A DNA stretch of 64,000 nucleotides from Bacteroides stercorirosoris (GTDB taxonomy: Bacteria; Bacteroidota; Bacteroidia; Bacteroidales; Bacteroidaceae), in NCBI RefSeq assembly GCF_900142015.1, contig NZ_FQZN01000018.1, positions 1 through 64,000 of the forward strand, written 5' to 3'. The notes beneath the pieces were generated by a model. The model made no database searches and was not told where the DNA came from. It saw only the letters and a program-made list of their open reading frames with translations. Positions 53,045 through 61,367 of this stretch are shown here, in pieces (the first letter of the stretch is position 1; every line of letters starts with the position of its first letter). Made by a program: the position numbers and the translations under genes.

Positions 53045-54016
53045 ATGACAATCCAAGATGTAAAGCAAATCAAACTGACAGACTATCTGCAAAGTCTGGG
53101 CTATACGCCTGTAAAACAACAAGGCAAGAACCTGTGGTATAATTCACCGCTACGGGAAGAAACGGACGCATCGTTCAAGGTAAACACCGAGCTTGAAAAA
53201 TGGTACGACTTCGGCATCGGCAAAGGCGGAAACATCATCGCATTGGCAGCGGAACTCTACCGCTCGGAAGATGTAGTCTATCTGTTGAAACGCATAGAGG
53301 AGCGGACACCCTACATCCGTCCTGCATCGTTCTCTTTTGGCAGGCAGCATTCCGACAATCGGACTTATCAGGGGTTAAGGGTTGGTGAGTTGTCCTCTGC
53401 TGCTCTCATCGCCTATCTGCAAGAAAGGGGGATAAATATCGGACTTGCCAAAAGAGAATGCAGGGAACTTCGGTTTATGAATGCCGACAAGTCCTATTTC
53501 GCCATCGGCTTTCCGAACATGGCAGGAGGATATGAAGTGCGCAACAGATACTTCAAGGGATGTGTAGCCCCGAAGGATATCTCCCATATCCGACAGAAAG
53601 GTGAACAACGACGTATGTGTTATCTGTTTGAGGGGTTCATGGATTACCTTTCATTCCTTACCATCCGAGTGGGGAACAATCCGCAATACCCACGATTGGA
53701 CACGCAGGACTATGTCATACTGAACTCCGTTTCCAATCTTGCGAAAGCGGAAAGCATATTGGAGACCTACACCCAAATCGGCTGTTTCCTTGACAACGAC
53801 ACGGCAGGACGGAACACCTGCAAGAAGCTGAAAGAGAAGTTCGGGGAACGGCTGCTTGACAAGTCGCTGTACTATCGTGGGTATAAGGACTTGAACGACT
53901 ACCTGTGCGGTAAGCCCTTGTCACAATCGGCAGAGCCGATAAAGGAGAAAAAGCAAGTCCAATCCGCAAGGCGGGTGATGCAGCCATCGAAAAAGAAAAG
54001 GGGATTTCATCTGTAA
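53045..54016 (+). CDS. Toprim-domain DNA primase of the mobile element
   Basis: A 323-aa primase. The N-terminal segment (about 1-80, LWYNSPLREETDASFKV, WYDFGIGKGGNIIALAAEL) is the CHC2/DnaG-like zinc-domain fold without the Cys/His ligands. The Toprim domain (about 195-290) has CYLFEGFMDYLSF (Glu) and IGCFLDNDTAGRNTC (DxD). The basic C terminus KKKRGFHL may bind DNA. Counterpart of the primases in NBU-type elements. Confidence 0.88.
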   Translation: MTIQDVKQIKLTDYLQSLGYTPVKQQGKNLWYNSPLREETDASFKVNTELEKWYDFGIGKGGNIIALAAELYRSEDVVYLLKRIEERTPYIRPASFSFGRQHSDNRTYQGLRVGELSSAALIAYLQERGINIGLAKRECRELRFMNADKSYFAIGFPNMAGGYEVRNRYFKGCVAPKDISHIRQKGEQRRMCYLFEGFMDYLSFLTIRVGNNPQYPRLDTQDYVILNSVSNLAKAESILETYTQIGCFLDNDTAGRNTCKKLKEKFGERLLDKSLYYRGYKDLNDYLCGKPLSQSAEPIKEKKQVQSARRVMQPSKKKRGFHL

Positions 54017-54065
54017 TATGCACGTTCGCTTTCCCAAAGGTATTTAGACAAAAATACCATAATTT

Positions 54066-54114
54066 ATAGGGCGTTTTCTTCACGCATTACTCCGTAACGC
54101 TAAAAACACCCTAT
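54066..54114. repeat. oriT-like inverted repeat upstream of the relaxase (1)
   Basis: ATAGGGCGTTTT (54066-54077) and AAAACACCCTAT (54103-54114), 12-bp arms with one wobble, enclosing GCGTT/AACGC. Position just before a relaxase gene is where oriT is usually found. Confidence 0.6.
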
Positions 54115-54118
54115 CGAG

Positions 54119-54138
54119 CCAAAGGGAAATCCCTTTGG
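54119..54138. repeat. oriT-like inverted repeat upstream of the relaxase (2)
   Basis: CCAAAGGG, AAAT, CCCTTTGG: perfect 8-bp hairpin 4 nt after the previous repeat. Confidence 0.6.
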
Positions 54139-54205
54139 AAACCCTGTGAACCAATGCCACAGGCAGAGAGAAGAAGCATAACAATAACCGCAAAATAGCA
54201 ATAAT

Positions 54206-55512
54206 ATGGGATATTTTTCATTAGACATAAAGAAAGCAAAGGGTACATCGGACACCACGCAGTCCGACCATATAGAAAGAAAGATAATACCTAAAAACGC
54301 AGACCCGACAAGAACACATCTGAACAGGATGCTTGTCGAATACCCCGATGGCGTTCACGGCAGGGATGAAGCGATTGCCCATAGGCTGAACACGGCAGGC
54401 ATCAAACGGAAAATCACACACGACCAAGTCCGTGTTGTCCGGATGGTATTGTCGGGTACGCACGAGGACATGATGAACATACAGGAAAAAGGAAAGCTCG
54501 ATGAATGGTGCAGCGACAGCATCCAATGGCTACAAGCCACATTCGGCAAAGACAATGTGGTTGCCGCACATTTGCACATGGACGAGAAGACTCCGCACAT
54601 CCACGCAGCCGTTGTTCCTATCGTGACGGGTGAAAGGCGCAAAGCCAAGAAAGAACAGACGGACGGTAAGCGCAAGTACCGCAAGAAAACAAATTCCGTC
54701 CTTTTGTGTGCTGATGACCTGTTCAACCGACAGACCCTGATTGCCTACCACGACAATTACGCAAGGGTGATGGCGAAATACGGATTGCAACGTGGGGTAC
54801 GGGGCTCGGAAGCACGGCACACTACCACCATGCAGTATTATCGGGACTTGAAAAAGAAGAATGAAACCCTTGAAACCGAAACCAGACTGTTGCAGGAGAA
54901 AAAAGCCGAAGCGCAGGAGGAACTGAACAGGTAAAAGCAGAAATCCGCACCGACAAGCTCAAAAGCGCAGCCACCGATACGGCAACCGCCCTTGCGAGCA
55001 GTGTGGGTTCTCTTTTCGGAAGTGGACAAATGAAATCGTTGGAACGCAGGAACGAGGACTTGCAAGACCGCATACTTGAACTTGAAGACGGAGCCCGACA
55101 ACGGGAACGGCAACAAGCCGAACAGATACAGGAGATAAGAAACGCTTACGAACAACAGCACCGCAAGCTGTCGGAGTTTACGGATTTTGTCAGACGCTAC
55201 TTTCCGTATGTGGAGAAGCTGATGCCGACTATCAAGTTCCTGCGTGATACGCTGAACTTTGGCGATGCCATTATTCGAAAGTTATGTATGTTCAAGGATG
55301 TTTCCATCAAAGGCGAACTCTATTCTTGCGAGTTCAACCAGCATTTTAAGGCTGACAAAACGGTATGCTCACTTAAACAGGACACAGAGGGAAAATACAA
55401 TCTCTACATAGATGGCGTTTCACATGTCAGTTGGTTCAGACGAAAGAAAGAGGAGTTTATGGAGAAGTTGGGAGCACAAGCAAGAAAGCAAAACAGAGGT
55501 ATTAAGCTGTAA
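54206..55512 (+). pseudogene. MobV-family relaxase, interrupted by a one-base frameshift
   Basis: First part 54206-54934 (242 codons): MobV/Pre relaxase domain with HLHMDEKTPHIH (residues 122-133, the HxDExxPHxH metal motif) and RKYRKKTNSV. It stops at TAA 54932-54934 right after LLQEKKAEAQEELNR. Reading one frame back from 54931 continues as VKAEIRTDKLKSAATD and runs to 55512 (coiled coil, then a C-terminal domain ending KQNRGIKL), the expected rest of a protein of about 435 aa. One missing G in a G-run explains the break. The relaxase domain itself is complete, so residual activity cannot be excluded. Confidence 0.88.
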
Positions 55513-55517
55513 ATCAT

Positions 55518-55562
55518 AAAAAAAGTCCGTGATAGTAGAATATTACATCACGGATTTTTTTG
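55518..55562 (+). terminator. Rho-independent terminator after the relaxase gene
   Basis: Stem TCCGTGAT/ATCACGGA extended by A/T pairing with a one-base bulge, then T7. Confidence 0.88.
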
Positions 55563-55611
55563 TACTTTTGTGTTGCTTATAACATCATCGGTAATATAAT
55601 TTGCAATACAT

Positions 55612-57045
55612 ATGGAAAAAATAAATGAAACTCACATCTTAGTTTTGAAAGAACATAATGGTATTTTTCAAGTTGCTTCAATACCAATAGACGATAGTTT
55701 TTTTATAATTAACGAAATAAAAGCTTCGGTAGATAATCCCAATAAAACATTGCTGGATGTGCAGTCTGAATTTCTCAATAACTTTCAAAGCATAAATAAT
55801 GCTTATGGATATCTTTATCCGTATGCATATAGCTCTTCTTATGTGTCGGGAGCAATAAAACCGAAAAAATATACATATGCTGAGTATAAAACAGAGTTAG
55901 ATAATAGAGTGAAAAACAAAGTTATAGGTGAGAATATAAATATAGATAAAATTATAGAGGATGAAAATAGAATCCTCAAACAGAGTTATGCTTCATTGTG
56001 TACTCGTTACATTAAACAACAGATGTTATATAAGGCATTCCAAAACGCAGCAAATGATTCCTCCTGTAAGATGTACTCTCGCGAGTTAATAGGATGGAGC
56101 AGTTTTGATTATGCAATAACTGATGATATAAAAGTTTGTATTTATACTAACTTAGGATTTGGATATGCAAGTTATTTTACTTTATCCATATCTTATAAAG
56201 ATATTATAATAGCACCATTTTCACATATAGCAAAGTATTATAATGCTTGTATGACAGATATTATTCGTTGTACTAGAGATTATTATGTAGAAAAAGACAA
56301 CTGGTATCCAATGTTTGAGCTTGTTAAGGATTTTGTAAATCATTCTTTAGAAGACCCCAAATCCTTTGTTGAAAGCTATATTATGAATGAAATAGACGAA
56401 ATGATAAGATGTCTTAGAAATATCATGGCTAATCCATTTGCTATTATCAATATGTTCAAAAATCAGAACAATAACTTAGATTATCATCGTCTTAGATTTA
56501 TCAATCCTATGTCTAATGATGAAAAACAACTATATAGTGTATATCCTATAGAAATGCCAACAATTTTTAAGAGTGAAAAATTGTCACAGGCGGTGAATAC
56601 TTTAAAGCGTCTTGAAGAATTGCAAAAAATTCATTCTCAAATAAACGTATATATTGAAGAAATATTAAATATGATTATTGAGCTAAGCCCAGAAATAGAT
56701 AAAACAATTAAATCTATTCAAGTAGATATTGAAAGATTGGTGGTTCAAAAGAAGCCTAAGGAAGAACTTGCAGAATCCTTGCAAACTCAAATAGACGGGT
56801 TCGTTTCAGAACTAAATAACGAATTAGAAAAACTGCCCAAAGACGCTGATTGGAAAAGAAAGGAAGATGTGCGTAAACAATTTGAAGAAAGGCATCCTAT
56901 ATACATAGATACTAAAAACAGATTGCAAGAAGTAAAAGATGAAATTTATGAAATAAACAAAAAAATATATTCAAGAAAGTCTCTTGTAGAGAGATTGTTT
57001 AATAGCAATAATAATTTAGCACCTTATATGGCTAGTGCCGTTTAA
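55612..57045 (+). CDS. Unknown AT-rich cargo protein of the mobilizable element
   Basis: A 477-aa protein with no recognized domain. Residues 1-320 are Tyr/Asn/Ile-rich and look globular without signal or membrane segments. Residues about 325-460 are strongly helical and charged (KRLEELQKIHSQINVY, PKEELAESLQTQIDGF), a likely coiled coil. Base composition is much more AT-rich than the neighbouring mobilization genes, a sign of separate origin. It stands alone behind the relaxase terminator at the element's right end, the usual cargo position. A defence or host-interaction role is possible but unproved. Confidence 0.7.
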   Translation: MEKINETHILVLKEHNGIFQVASIPIDDSFFIINEIKASVDNPNKTLLDVQSEFLNNFQSINNAYGYLYPYAYSSSYVSGAIKPKKYTYAEYKTELDNRVKNKVIGENINIDKIIEDENRILKQSYASLCTRYIKQQMLYKAFQNAANDSSCKMYSRELIGWSSFDYAITDDIKVCIYTNLGFGYASYFTLSISYKDIIIAPFSHIAKYYNACMTDIIRCTRDYYVEKDNWYPMFELVKDFVNHSLEDPKSFVESYIMNEIDEMIRCLRNIMANPFAIINMFKNQNNNLDYHRLRFINPMSNDEKQLYSVYPIEMPTIFKSEKLSQAVNTLKRLEELQKIHSQINVYIEEILNMIIELSPEIDKTIKSIQVDIERLVVQKKPKEELAESLQTQIDGFVSELNNELEKLPKDADWKRKEDVRKQFEERHPIYIDTKNRLQEVKDEIYEINKKIYSRKSLVERLFNSNNNLAPYMASAV

Positions 57046-57373
57046 TCACTTTCAAAGTCAAAAAAATTACTAATTCTGCGGAGTTAACCTGCGGGGATGT
57101 AAATACTAAAAAAAAGTAATTCTTTGGTGTTTGCGTCCCAATTCACTATTTTTGTACACCAATCGAGTTATTTGAAACGCAATTTAAGGCAGAACGCAGC
57201 AAATAGTACAGTTGCCAAGTCGTTACCTCAAAAACGGGTAATTCTCCCAAAGTCCTTTGTATAAGGTACTAACGAAAGTTTTCCAAAATTACTGAAAAAC
57301 TTCTAAAGTCTGTCCATTTCGTCTGAAAAAGAGAGAGGATCAGAAACCATTTTCTCATAACGATAAGAATACG
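57046..57373. other. Right boundary region of the mobilizable element, non-coding
   Basis: 328 bp without a gene. Contains AGTCGTTACCTC, AAAAACGGG (57218-57238), resembling words near the left end (49785-49840). Otherwise nothing recognized. Confidence 0.6.
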
Positions 57374-57411
57374 TATCTTTGCAGCATGAGTGAAGATACC
57401 TACAAAACCAT
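57374..57411 (+). repeat. 38-bp direct repeat, copy 1 (yigZ promoter and first codons)
   Basis: Matches 61360-61397 at 37 of 38 positions. Contains the -7 box TATCTTTG, the ATG and the first eight codons of yigZ. It marks the left end of the acetyltransferase-to-SpeD module. Confidence 0.92.
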
Positions 57412-57472
57412 CATTTATCCGCAACAATCCTCCCGATACCGAAAAATAAAAGAAATGAAGTATGAAAACTGA
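57386..57472 (+). pseudogene. yigZ 5' remnant fused to foreign sequence (28 codons)
   Basis: Begins MSEDTYKTI exactly like yigZ (61372), then diverges to IYPQQSSRYRKIKEMKYEN and stops. It overlaps the acetyltransferase start by 11 bp. Driven by the duplicated -7 box, it could act as a leader peptide that couples translation into the acquired gene. Confidence 0.75.
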
Positions 57473-58061
57473 ATATCAAAAATGTATGGATGGTGAACCT
57501 TTTGACGGTTCATCTCCGGAATTGGTTGAACTGACATTACAGACCAAAAGACTGCTTCGCCAACTAAGAGAAACTGACTATGCCGACGATGAAGCTAAAA
57601 AGGCTATTTATAAGCTGCTGTTCGGAAGCATAGGTAATCAAGTTTCGATTGATATTGACTTTCGATGTGAATATGGAAAGAATATCCACATCGGCAATCA
57701 GGTTATTATCAATATGAACTGCACATTCTTGGATAACGGAGCCATAAATATAGGCGACAATGTGATGATTGCTCCGGATGTGAAAATCTACACGGCGACT
57801 CATTCTGTGGTCTTTTCGGAACGTATGCCTGTCCGCTCCAATCCGAAGGCGTCGGTTTGCGACACCATTGCCTGTCCGGTCACTATTGAAAGCGGAGTAT
57901 GGATTGGCGGAGGGGCTGTCATTCTTCCGGGTGTGACTGTCGGAAGAAATTCTGTCATTGGGGCAGGAAGCGTTGTCACCAAGTCAATACCTGCGAACAG
58001 TATTGCTGTTGGTAATCCGTGTCGTGTCATAAAAAGTATTGATAATGAAAAAACGTTGTGA
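57462..58061 (+). CDS. Sugar O-acetyltransferase, maltose/galactoside transacetylase-like (left-handed beta-helix)
   Basis: A 199-aa LbH acetyltransferase. The N-terminal Mac domain (MDGEPFDGSSPELVELTLQTK) is followed by hexapeptide repeats (IHIGNQVIINMNCTFLDNG; VTIESGVWIGGGAVILPGV) and the catalytic His in YTATHSV. It transfers acetyl from acetyl-CoA to a sugar hydroxyl. Its stop overlaps the start of the HAD gene (TGATG), so the two are coupled. Expression may come from the captured yigZ promoter at 57374. Confidence 0.92.
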   Translation: MKTEYQKCMDGEPFDGSSPELVELTLQTKRLLRQLRETDYADDEAKKAIYKLLFGSIGNQVSIDIDFRCEYGKNIHIGNQVIINMNCTFLDNGAINIGDNVMIAPDVKIYTATHSVVFSERMPVRSNPKASVCDTIACPVTIESGVWIGGGAVILPGVTVGRNSVIGAGSVVTKSIPANSIAVGNPCRVIKSIDNEKTL

Positions 58062-58684
58062 TGCCGATGATAAAGAATCTTGTTTTCGACTTCGGGAAAG
58101 TCCTTGTAAACCATGACTTACACGCTGTTCTTGAACGTTATTTCAAGGGAGATAAAGAGACAGAGGAATGTTTTTGCACTATTTTGGCCTCACCCGCATT
58201 TACCCAAGCCTGCGACCTCGGTCTTGTTCCATTTGGTGAATTGATAAGGAAAGCACAGTTCGAACATCCTCAGTTTGCTGGCGCTTTCCGGTTCTTTTAT
58301 GAAAATTATCTGGATGAGGTGACGGGAGAAATAGAAGGAATGCGGGAAGTGTTGGTCTGCTACAAATCGAAAGGTTTCAAACTCTACGGACTGAGCAATT
58401 GGAGTGATGTGATTTATGAAGTGATGCGTCAATATGAAATTTTTAATTTGTTGGATGGACGGGTCATATCGTGCGAGGAGCATATTGTCAAGCCCGAAAA
58501 GGAAATCTATCTGCGTTTGTGCGAACGTTATGGCCTTGAACCCTCAGAGTGTCTGTTCACTGATGACAGAATGGAAAATGTAGAGGGTGCGAAGGCTGCC
58601 GGAATGGAAGCTGTCCTTTTCACTACTGTGGCAGACTATGCAAAAGATTTGGAAAAACTTCTAAAGGCCCTGCAGCATTTGTAG
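58061..58684 (+). CDS. HAD-superfamily phosphatase (YihX-like)
   Basis: A 207-aa hydrolase. HAD motif I VFDFGKVLVNHD (Asp nucleophile; the second Asp is replaced by Gly), motif II YGLSNWSD, motif III Lys in IVKPEKEIY and motif IV CLFTDDRMENV. A helical cap lies at about 20-85. Related proteins dephosphorylate sugar phosphates. ATG at 58061 overlaps the acetyltransferase stop. Confidence 0.88.
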   Translation: MPMIKNLVFDFGKVLVNHDLHAVLERYFKGDKETEECFCTILASPAFTQACDLGLVPFGELIRKAQFEHPQFAGAFRFFYENYLDEVTGEIEGMREVLVCYKSKGFKLYGLSNWSDVIYEVMRQYEIFNLLDGRVISCEEHIVKPEKEIYLRLCERYGLEPSECLFTDDRMENVEGAKAAGMEAVLFTTVADYAKDLEKLLKALQHL

Positions 58685-58762
58685 CGCTTCCACCAATGCT
58701 GATGATGGCTTTTGAGGTGAGAAAGATGCAATGTAAAAGCAAGCCATATAACATAAAATTCT

Positions 58763-58770
58763 TAATTTTG
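58763..58770 (+). promoter_or_regulatory. Promoter -7 box of the AraC regulator gene
   Basis: TAATTTTG 24 nt before the ATG at 58794. Confidence 0.55.
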
Positions 58771-58793
58771 TATCAGGATTAATATTGTTTTAT

Positions 58794-59624
58794 ATGCAAA
58801 ACTTAGCTTCTATACAGAAAGAAAACTGTAGAACGGGTATAACGAACCTACAGGATTTATCACCGTTTATTCCGGACGGGTGCACGTTGCTCCTTTGTAC
58901 GGAAGGCAAAGCGGTTATTTCCACAAATACGCGGAAAAGGACGTTCTGCAAAGGCGATTTGCTACTATTGTTCTCTGATATATTGTTTACTCCGTTAAAG
59001 GTTTCCGCTACCTTTTCTGCGGAATATATTTATTTGTCACAGGTTCTGATGGAAGAAATTTTTTATAAAATGACCTCAGCCGAATTTTGGGCATGCGTGT
59101 ACAACTATCCTGTTTGCCATTTGTTGGCAGAACAATATAGCATTGTGCAAGGTCTGTTTATGCAGATGCAATGGGCGCTGAAGAACTGTAATGATACTTG
59201 TCAGAAAACAATCTTGCAAAACTGTGCATATAATTTATTTCTTGGCATAGATACCGAATACAAGTCGGCATTGCCCTCGTTGATGCAGAATATTAGGAAA
59301 GACAGGGCTTGGATGCTATTCGGCAAGTTCATGTCGTTTCTTATTAAACATGGTTGTGAAAGAAGGGACGTGAAATTCTATGCAGACAGACTTTGTATCA
59401 CTACAGACTATCTTTATAAAGTATGCAATAAGGTGGAGCAACGGACTCCCAAAGAGATTATTGACACATTTATCATCACGGAAATCAAAAGATACCTGAA
59501 CAATACCAATCTGTCCATCGCTGATTTGGCTGTCTGCTTTCACTTTGAAGATTCGTCCTATTTATGCCGCTTCTTTCGCCGTATGACAGGATATTCCATT
59601 TCCGGATATCGTAACCGGACTTGA
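58794..59624 (+). CDS. AraC-family transcriptional regulator
   Basis: A 276-aa regulator. The N-terminal cupin-like sensor domain (about 1-160) is followed by a C-terminal AraC double HTH (about 180-276): FYADRLCITTDYLYKVCNKV for the first HTH and LSIADLAVCFHFEDSSYLCRFFRRM for the second. It ends 4 bp from the stop of the convergent BpsA-SpeD gene, making that gene or the acetyltransferase operon its likely target (inference). Confidence 0.9.
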   Translation: MQNLASIQKENCRTGITNLQDLSPFIPDGCTLLLCTEGKAVISTNTRKRTFCKGDLLLLFSDILFTPLKVSATFSAEYIYLSQVLMEEIFYKMTSAEFWACVYNYPVCHLLAEQYSIVQGLFMQMQWALKNCNDTCQKTILQNCAYNLFLGIDTEYKSALPSLMQNIRKDRAWMLFGKFMSFLIKHGCERRDVKFYADRLCITTDYLYKVCNKVEQRTPKEIIDTFIITEIKRYLNNTNLSIADLAVCFHFEDSSYLCRFFRRMTGYSISGYRNRT

Positions 59625-59628
59625 CGAT

Positions 59629-61167
59629 TTATGTACTTTTCGAGCCTCTCATCAAGTCACTGTACTCTACATTGCCACATTCCAGCTGTTTTTGCAAATA
59701 ATCGAAAGCCGTCCACGGATTGACATTTGTTCCGCAAGTAAACAAGTCAACAGCGGCATAACGGCATTCCGGCCATGTATGTATGGTCAGATGAGATTCT
59801 TGGATGACGACAACACCACTCACTCCTATAGGATCGTACTTGTGGAAACTTTCTTGCACAATTGTTGCCCCGGCTTTTACTGCTGCTTCATGCATGCAGA
59901 CTTGTATCTGTTCCACATCATCAAGTTTGTCGCCGCCACAATCATAGAAGTCTGCAAGAATGTGATGTCCTAAAGGAAGATGTTGCCGGATAATCGCATT
60001 TTTCTTTTTATGCTGGCGGTAGAAGATTCGGCATCCGCAAGCCGGGCAGCCATGCTCTTTCAATGTTTTAATTGTCAGGAAATCGCTATCATTGCCTACT
60101 GTATATGATTGTCCGCATTGTTTGCAACGATAGAGGTTTTGTTTCGGATGCCTGTCTGCCGTATAAATATCGCTGCGGCTTTTCTTCTCAGCCGGAAATA
60201 AAGCCCTGGTACGGTCTGTCGTTTCCAATACAAAGAGTTGTCCTTTGTTTCCTAATAGTGATGCTCCTTCATATTCATTGAACTGCGCAAGAATATCCTT
60301 GATGGACAAACCGTGGAGTTGAAAGCATTTTTGCAATAAATAACTTTCGTCTGTAGGCCTGTTTCCAAATGAAAAGAAAATCTTCAATCCACGTTCTTCT
60401 TTCAATGTGCTGATGGCGCGGGACAAAAACAGCGAAGCTCCTTCTTGTGTATAAGGCGGGTCTGTGAACAAGCAATCAAAACGTCCTGATAAATGCACAG
60501 GGAAAGGTAAACGCAAGTCTATTTGTTCACAATTTATGGGCAAAGCACATTGTTTCGCTTGTTGTTGCAAATACTCAATATAGCGTTTGTCCACATCAAG
60601 CACAAGGATATCCGTCGGATAGGTATCTCTGGCAGGGAAAAGCTCTTTCAATAAAAAACCGATAGCAAGGCAGACGAAATCATCGTCACCAAGGCAAAGT
60701 ATATGTTTGCCGATCAGTGTACCGTAAGTCAGACAAAGTAAGGCACGGCGGAATGCTGTCTGAACTGTACATTGGGCTTGATCAAGGGTTACATCTACCG
60801 ATGGACGGCTGTTGAATGCTGTCCGGTATTTTTCGCTCAGCCAATTCACATACCTTTCTTTTGCTTCTTCACTTTTCATCAATTGATGATATAGGCAACG
60901 GTTGATACCTTCATATCCAAGTATCTGTTCAACGTATTTCCGTCCTGCAATAGTCAATTCCATTCCACCTTTGCATTGTTCCCATACACCCAACCTGATA
61001 CCCTCTTTTTTCAGGGCTGTTACCAATGGTATGGGTAGCGTTGTTCTTTGAGATAGTGTTTTATTCGAGAGTGGAGCATCAAAGTAAAGCTCCTGAAAAA
61101 CTTTTTCAATAATTCCTCGTCCTTCTTTGATTGAACTACCTCTATGTATATCTTCTATATAATCCAT
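59629..61167 (-). CDS. Fusion of BpsA-type aminopropyltransferase with S-adenosylmethionine decarboxylase (SpeD)
   Basis: A 512-aa polyamine enzyme with two activities. A winged-helix-like N terminus (about 1-75) precedes an aminopropyltransferase of the branched-chain polyamine synthase (BpsA/DUF43) type: GDDD at 160-163, LDVDKRY (190-196) and TDPPYT (235-240). A zinc ribbon follows (Cys348, 351, 374, 377). Residues 397-512 are a complete class 1b AdoMet decarboxylase: pyruvoyl Ser458 in QESHLTIHTWPE, proton-donor His463 and Cys478 in LFTCG, with spacing identical to the Thermotoga enzyme. The decarboxylase would make decarboxylated SAM and the transferase would move its aminopropyl group to a polyamine. 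Start at 61167 because the -7 box (61198-61205) excludes the ATG at 61200. Whether linear or branched products form is unknown. Confidence 0.87.
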   Translation of the reverse strand: MDYIEDIHRGSSIKEGRGIIEKVFQELYFDAPLSNKTLSQRTTLPIPLVTALKKEGIRLGVWEQCKGGMELTIAGRKYVEQILGYEGINRCLYHQLMKSEEAKERYVNWLSEKYRTAFNSRPSVDVTLDQAQCTVQTAFRRALLCLTYGTLIGKHILCLGDDDFVCLAIGFLLKELFPARDTYPTDILVLDVDKRYIEYLQQQAKQCALPINCEQIDLRLPFPVHLSGRFDCLFTDPPYTQEGASLFLSRAISTLKEERGLKIFFSFGNRPTDESYLLQKCFQLHGLSIKDILAQFNEYEGASLLGNKGQLFVLETTDRTRALFPAEKKSRSDIYTADRHPKQNLYRCKQCGQSYTVGNDSDFLTIKTLKEHGCPACGCRIFYRQHKKKNAIIRQHLPLGHHILADFYDCGGDKLDDVEQIQVCMHEAAVKAGATIVQESFHKYDPIGVSGVVVIQESHLTIHTWPECRYAAVDLFTCGTNVNPWTAFDYLQKQLECGNVEYSDLMRGSKST

Positions 61168-61197
61168 TGTTCTTATAATGTATTGATTTTCAAAATG

Positions 61198-61205
61198 CAA
61201 AGATA
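61198..61205 (-). promoter_or_regulatory. Promoter -7 box of the BpsA-SpeD gene
   Basis: TATCTTTG on the minus strand, 30 nt before the ATG at 61167; no clear -33. Confidence 0.6.
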
Positions 61206-61337
61206 GGTTGTATTTATTCCTTCTCTAATACCCGATTTCGGCAGTTTTGGGTACTTTTCAATACTTATTTGGGCATTTAAGTCCAATCAAAGCATTTTTA
61301 ATAGGTTATTTTAAAGTAAAAAGAAGAAAATTGCCGA

Positions 61338-61367
61338 TTGCAGGGCTATAAAGAATTGTTATCTTTG
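61338..61367 (+). promoter_or_regulatory. Promoter of yigZ, predicting a leaderless transcript
   Basis: TTG (61338-61340), 19 nt, TATCTTTG (61360-61367), then CACC and the ATG. The box-to-ATG distance of 4 nt equals that of the aspartate-dehydrogenase-like gene. Confidence 0.65.

Larger units (their letters stand above)
49785..57238. mobile_element. Integrated mobilizable element (NBU-like), about 7.4 kb
   Basis: Gene order integrase, HTH remnant, SF3 helicase, Toprim primase, oriT-like palindromes, MobV relaxase (frameshifted), cargo gene. This is the content of small Bacteroides elements that integrate by a tyrosine recombinase and are mobilized by a helper. Limits are tentative, taken from a near-repeat ACCTCGAAAAACGGG (49785) and ACCTCAAAAACGGG (57225-57238). 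The true att core may lie elsewhere in the 49648-50032 and 57046-57373 spacers. Confidence 0.65.

Noticed and set aside
54932-54940. Programmed -1 frameshift in the relaxase gene
   Set aside because: No X-XXY-YYZ slippery heptamer or stimulatory hairpin is evident; a one-base loss is simpler.
59692-59973. Plus-strand frame at the end of the BpsA-SpeD gene
   Set aside because: Antisense shadow of the highly conserved SpeD domain.
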